This document shows positions 6,018-8,529 of a DNA stretch of 8,529 bases, one piece after another; position 1 is the first letter of the stretch; each line of letters opens with the position of its first letter. Source of the stretch: Gammaproteobacteria bacterium (GTDB lineage Bacteria; Pseudomonadota; Gammaproteobacteria; Chromatiales; Chromatiaceae); NCBI GenBank assembly GCA_008080925.1, contig VMDJ01000064.1, positions 1 through 8,529 on the forward strand. Direction: 5' to 3'. The position numbers and the translations under genes were made by a program. The notes under the pieces are model-generated. The model did not search any database. It saw only the letters and a program-made list of their open reading frames with translations, and had not been told where the DNA came from.

Positions 6018-6230
6018 ATGCATAAAGTTGGTGTTATCAGCGTTTGGATCGGAATCATTTTGACCGTGATAGGTCTATTTGTTGGTTTTCCGATGATGTT
6101 TATGGAACATGAGCTTGCTATGCCCGTTCTTATGGTTGTGCCGTTTGGCTTTGTCTTTGGTTTTGGTGGTTTGGTTACTGTATTGATGACAGCGCCGGAT
6201 ACAAAACGCACTAACTCAAATCTGGAGTAG
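6018..6230 (+). CDS. Small hypothetical membrane protein with two helices
   Basis: A 70-residue protein with two long hydrophobic segments (about 5-29 and 34-57) separated by a short acidic turn, MEHE. It ends in a polar tail of about 13 residues rich in K, R, T and N. It has a plausible ribosome site (AGG-rich sequence at 6007-6016) before the ATG, and its Gly/Phe/Val-rich helices read as a genuine membrane protein. I do not recognise a family. Its last 20 bases overlap the tail of csiV on the other strand, with no terminator between the converging genes. The antisense frame over the same bases is less protein-like and was rejected. It is probably real; the function is unknown. Confidence 0.6.
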   Translation: MHKVGVISVWIGIILTVIGLFVGFPMMFMEHELAMPVLMVVPFGFVFGFGGLVTVLMTAPDTKRTNSNLE

Positions 6231-7344
6231 CGCGAGGAATATCGCTTTCTTTCTTTTTCTTCTCGACAGGCTTTTCAACCGGCATTTCTTCTACAGGTGC
6301 AGGGTTCTCTTCGATGACTTCAGGTTTTGGCGGCTCATAACGAAGCGCGGTGAGTAGTATGCCAACTCGTGGATGATCGATGTACTGAAGTTCTTCACTG
6401 CGCATGCGGCGATTCAATCGAATAGGGTGTGCAAGACCTGTCTCACGATCACTGAAGACAAGGTCTGTTGCAAAGTGCAGATAGCGACCAAGATTTACAC
6501 GCACTAAACCATAGAGTTGATCATCACCAATGCGATACCAGTTGTCGGTATTACGTGGTGGGGTTGCTTGACGCCAGCGTTGATGCGCGTGAACGGTGAA
6601 GCCATCGCGAGTGAGTTTTTTTACAGCACCATTGAGGGCAAACTCAGAAGGCGGGCGACGCTGAGCGTAGTCACCTTCGACATCATCATTATTCAAACCA
6701 CCGTTTGCACTATCAGGATCTGGCTCGCTGACCACTTCGGGTAATACCTCAGGATCGTCGGTCTCAAAGTTCTTGCCGGGTGGGTAGGAAAACAACACCA
6801 CCTCGAAATCAAACCAATCAGACTCTGGCAGAGTTGTATCAAGCTCATCCCAGTTTGGCTCAGGGATAAAGAATGGATCCAACTCGGGAGGCAGCTCGCT
6901 ATCGGTCAGGAAAAGCGGCTCGTCATTCTCAATCGGGGTGATAGCTTCGGAAGGTGTAGCAGTCGGCTCGAGAAATAAGGGTTCTGGATTACTTGCAGGC
7001 GTTATTGCTTGAGTGGGCTCAATGAATAGCGGTTCAGCAGGTTTAGGCTGAACTTCTAGGAACAAAGGTTCGGTAGGCTCAGGTGTAACTACTGGTGGAT
7101 TTGTGGCTTGAACGGGGCTCAGTCCACGAGTGAATTCAATGCGCAATGGCTCAGGAGAACTCGTTGGCGCATATTCATTGGGAATGGCTTTGAGGTCGTC
7201 AACAGGCGCAGGGGTAGAGCGTTGCCAAATGCGTAACTCGGGTGCGCGTTGAGTCGTTGTGCCGGGATCAACCACAGGCGCTGGCTCTTGCGCATGTGTT
7301 GCACAAGCCATCAGTAGTCCGGTGGTCGCTATCAGCTTTCTCAT
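6211..7344 (-). CDS. csiV: CsiV family periplasmic protein with long proline-rich insertion
   Basis: A 377-residue exported protein. Residues 1-18 form a signal peptide (MRK, then a hydrophobic core, then ATHA). Residues 20-165 are Pro/Glu/Thr-rich and carry six variants of an EPLF(L/I)E motif. The CsiV domain runs from about 176 to 337: DWFDFEVVLFSY (176-187), GFTVHAHQRWRQ (248-259), LYGLVRVNLGRYLHFATDL (277-295) and RRMRSEELQYIDHPRVGIL (312-330). The tail (338-377) is again Pro/Glu/Lys-rich and includes a KKKKE run. CsiV was described in Vibrio cholerae as a periplasmic partner of the peptidoglycan synthase activator LpoA, acting with PBP1a. Homologues usually sit beside mfd, as here: it starts 17 bases after the mfd stop, so it is probably co-transcribed. 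In the usual form the domain follows the signal peptide almost directly, so the 150-residue spacer is unusual. Family identity is confident; an LpoA/PBP1a role here is inferred. Confidence 0.88.
   Translation of the reverse strand: MRKLIATTGLLMACATHAQEPAPVVDPGTTTQRAPELRIWQRSTPAPVDDLKAIPNEYAPTSSPEPLRIEFTRGLSPVQATNPPVVTPEPTEPLFLEVQPKPAEPLFIEPTQAITPASNPEPLFLEPTATPSEAITPIENDEPLFLTDSELPPELDPFFIPEPNWDELDTTLPESDWFDFEVVLFSYPPGKNFETDDPEVLPEVVSEPDPDSANGGLNNDDVEGDYAQRRPPSEFALNGAVKKLTRDGFTVHAHQRWRQATPPRNTDNWYRIGDDQLYGLVRVNLGRYLHFATDLVFSDRETGLAHPIRLNRRMRSEELQYIDHPRVGILLTALRYEPPKPEVIEENPAPVEEMPVEKPVEKKKKESDIPRATPDLS
6862..7152 (-). repeat. Six degenerate EPLF(L/I)E motifs inside csiV
   Basis: Translated motifs at residues 65-70 (EPLRIE), 92-97 (EPLFLE), 104-109 (EPLFIE), 121-126 (EPLFLE), 142-147 (EPLFLT) and 156-161 (DPFFIP) are separated by Pro/Thr/Ala-rich spacers of 6 to 21 residues. 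The bases vary between copies, so this is not a recent tandem duplication. Confidence 0.85.
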
Positions 7345-7361
7345 CCGTTCATTGTGCCTGT

Positions 7362-8529
7362 TCAGGCAGCATCCTCCAATAGGATGTGATCGAGCAGCTC
7401 AACAACCCGTGCAATGCGCTCTTCAGGGGTGCCCATATCGGCATCAAACTTAAATTTCTCAGCACCTTCCAGCTTGTAATGCTGTGGTTGAGTTTGAATC
7501 AGCTGAATGATCTTGCCTGGGTCGATCTGTGGGTCTTTATCAAACAGAATGCGTCCATTGCTCGGGCCAGCTTCAATCTTTTTGATACCTTTGTTCACGA
7601 TGCGCAGTTTCATTTGAGTGATATCGAATAAGGTCTTTGCCGCCTCAGGAAGCAAACCAAAGCGATCAATCATCTCGATCTTGAGCTCTTTGAGCATCTC
7701 TGTATCTTCAGCTGAAGCAATGCGCTTATAAAGCACCAAGCGGCTGTGTACATCCGGAATGTAGTCATCGGGCAATAGCGCTGGGATATGCAGATCAATT
7801 TCTGCGCCGTGATCCAGTGGTCGATCGAGCTCGGGTTGTTTGCCAGACTTAATTGATTGCACAGCGCGTTCAAGCATTTCGGTGTAAAGCGTGTAACCAA
7901 TCTCATTGATCTGACCACTTTGCTCATCACCCAGTAGTTCACCAGCACCCCGAATCTCGAGGTCGTGGGTAGCAAGGGTAAAGCCGGCACCTAGCTCTTC
8001 AAGTGATTCAATAGCTTCTAAGCGTTTACGTGCATCTGCAGTTAAGGCTTTGATGGGTGGAGTGATCAGATACGCATACGCACGGTGATGTGATCGTCCA
8101 ACGCGACCACGCAGCTGATGCAGTTGTGCAAGACCGAGTTTATCCGCACGGTTAATGATGATGGTGTTAGCCGATGGCACATCAATACCGGATTCGATAA
8201 TGGTGGTTGCGATCAGGATATTGAAGCGTTGGTGATAGAAGTCACGCATGATCCGTTCAAGATCGCGCTCACGCATCTGACCATGTGCAAACTCAACGCG
8301 TGCATGAGGTAATAGCTCTTGGATGTTATGCGCCATCTTCTCAATGGTGGCGACATCGTTATGCAACAGATACACCTGACCGCCACGTCCAATTTCACGC
8401 TGACAGGCCTCACGAATTTGTGAATCACTCCACTGAGTAACAAAGGTCTTGATCGGATGGCGAGCTGCCGGTGGAGTGGCAATGATCGATAAATCACGAA
8501 TACCCGACATGGCCATGTTGAGCGTTCTA
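7362..8529 (-). CDS. mfd: Transcription-repair coupling factor Mfd, C-terminal third
   Basis: Partial gene; the frame is open to the right edge, where it reads RTLNMAMSGIRDL, so the internal Met codons there are not the start. The visible 388 residues match about residues 760-1148 of E. coli Mfd. Mfd is a DNA translocase that removes RNA polymerase stalled at lesions and recruits UvrA. Seen here are the second RecA-like helicase domain, with GQMRERDLERIM, TTIIESGIDVPSANT and QLHQLRGRVGRS (motif VI), and the TRG motif that follows (HHRAYAYL). The C-terminal D7 domain includes LLPDDYIPDVHSRL, YKRIASA and IDRFGLLP, and masks the UvrA-binding surface until activation. All helicase motifs present look intact. 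It leads the mfd-csiV pair. Confidence 0.97.
   Translation of the reverse strand, partial: RTLNMAMSGIRDLSIIATPPAARHPIKTFVTQWSDSQIREACQREIGRGGQVYLLHNDVATIEKMAHNIQELLPHARVEFAHGQMRERDLERIMRDFYHQRFNILIATTIIESGIDVPSANTIIINRADKLGLAQLHQLRGRVGRSHHRAYAYLITPPIKALTADARKRLEAIESLEELGAGFTLATHDLEIRGAGELLGDEQSGQINEIGYTLYTEMLERAVQSIKSGKQPELDRPLDHGAEIDLHIPALLPDDYIPDVHSRLVLYKRIASAEDTEMLKELKIEMIDRFGLLPEAAKTLFDITQMKLRIVNKGIKKIEAGPSNGRILFDKDPQIDPGKIIQLIQTQPQHYKLEGAEKFKFDADMGTPEERIARVVELLDHILLEDAA

Noticed and set aside
5987..6211. A 74-residue minus-strand frame opposite the small membrane gene
   Set aside because: Its Thr/Pro/Ile-rich composition looks like the antisense of hydrophobic codons. The plus-strand frame has helices and a ribosome site.
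6229..6257. GCGA/TCGC hairpin followed by a long T-rich tract after the 70-residue gene
   Set aside because: The stem has only 4 pairs, and the T tract is simply the complement of the Lys/Glu codons in the csiV tail; too weak to call a terminator.
7341..7352. Three-codon frame (ATG AAC GGA TGA) whose stop overlaps the csiV start as ATGA
   Set aside because: No ribosome site of its own. Such tiny frames are frequent by chance; reinitiation after mfd, 17 bases away, is a simpler way to couple csiV.
8213..8497. Overlapping frames opposite or within mfd, gltX and glnS
   Set aside because: They are shadows of strongly conserved coding genes, with no ribosome sites or recognisable protein features.

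Overview
The window looks like ordinary chromosome from a free-living gammaproteobacterium of moderate GC content. The gammaproteobacterial signs are a GlnRS next to a zinc-binding GluRS of the E. coli type, an mfd-csiV pair, and a U32 peptidase / DUF2889 / small membrane protein operon of the sort seen in Pseudomonas- and Marinobacter-like genomes. I cannot name a genus from sequence alone. There is no prophage, insertion sequence, CRISPR array or toxin-defence module. Both edges cut through genes: a U32 family gene on the left and mfd on the right.

Layout: (1) 1-1509, minus strand: three tightly packed genes transcribed leftwards, namely a two-helix membrane protein, a DUF2889 protein and a U32 family (RlhA-like, DUF3656-type) protein that runs off the left edge. 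(2) 1510-1631: a short divergent promoter region with one extended -10 element on each strand. (3) 1632-4986, plus strand: gltX and glnS, joined by an ATGA overlap, then a stable-RNA promoter, tRNA-Ala(GGC), tRNA-Glu(TTC) and a strong terminator. (4) 4998-5950, minus strand: a LeuE-like amino-acid exporter followed by about 300 bases of structured non-coding sequence and its own UUCG terminator. (5) 6018-6230, plus strand: a 70-residue two-helix membrane protein. (6) 6211-8529, minus strand: the C-terminal third of mfd, then csiV with an unusual proline-rich repeat insertion.

The central block is a translation cassette. It makes the enzymes that charge tRNA-Glu and tRNA-Gln, next to a tRNA-Glu gene and a tRNA-Ala gene; the tRNAs also have their own promoter with a GC-rich discriminator typical of growth-rate-controlled RNA genes. 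Two oppositely facing terminators between the tRNAs and the exporter insulate the convergent units. I did not find a clearly new biological system. The points most worth a second look are the repeat insertion in CsiV, the non-coding stretch at 5028-5323, the U32/DUF2889/small-membrane-protein operon of unknown joint function, and the glnS gene placed between gltX and its tRNAs.
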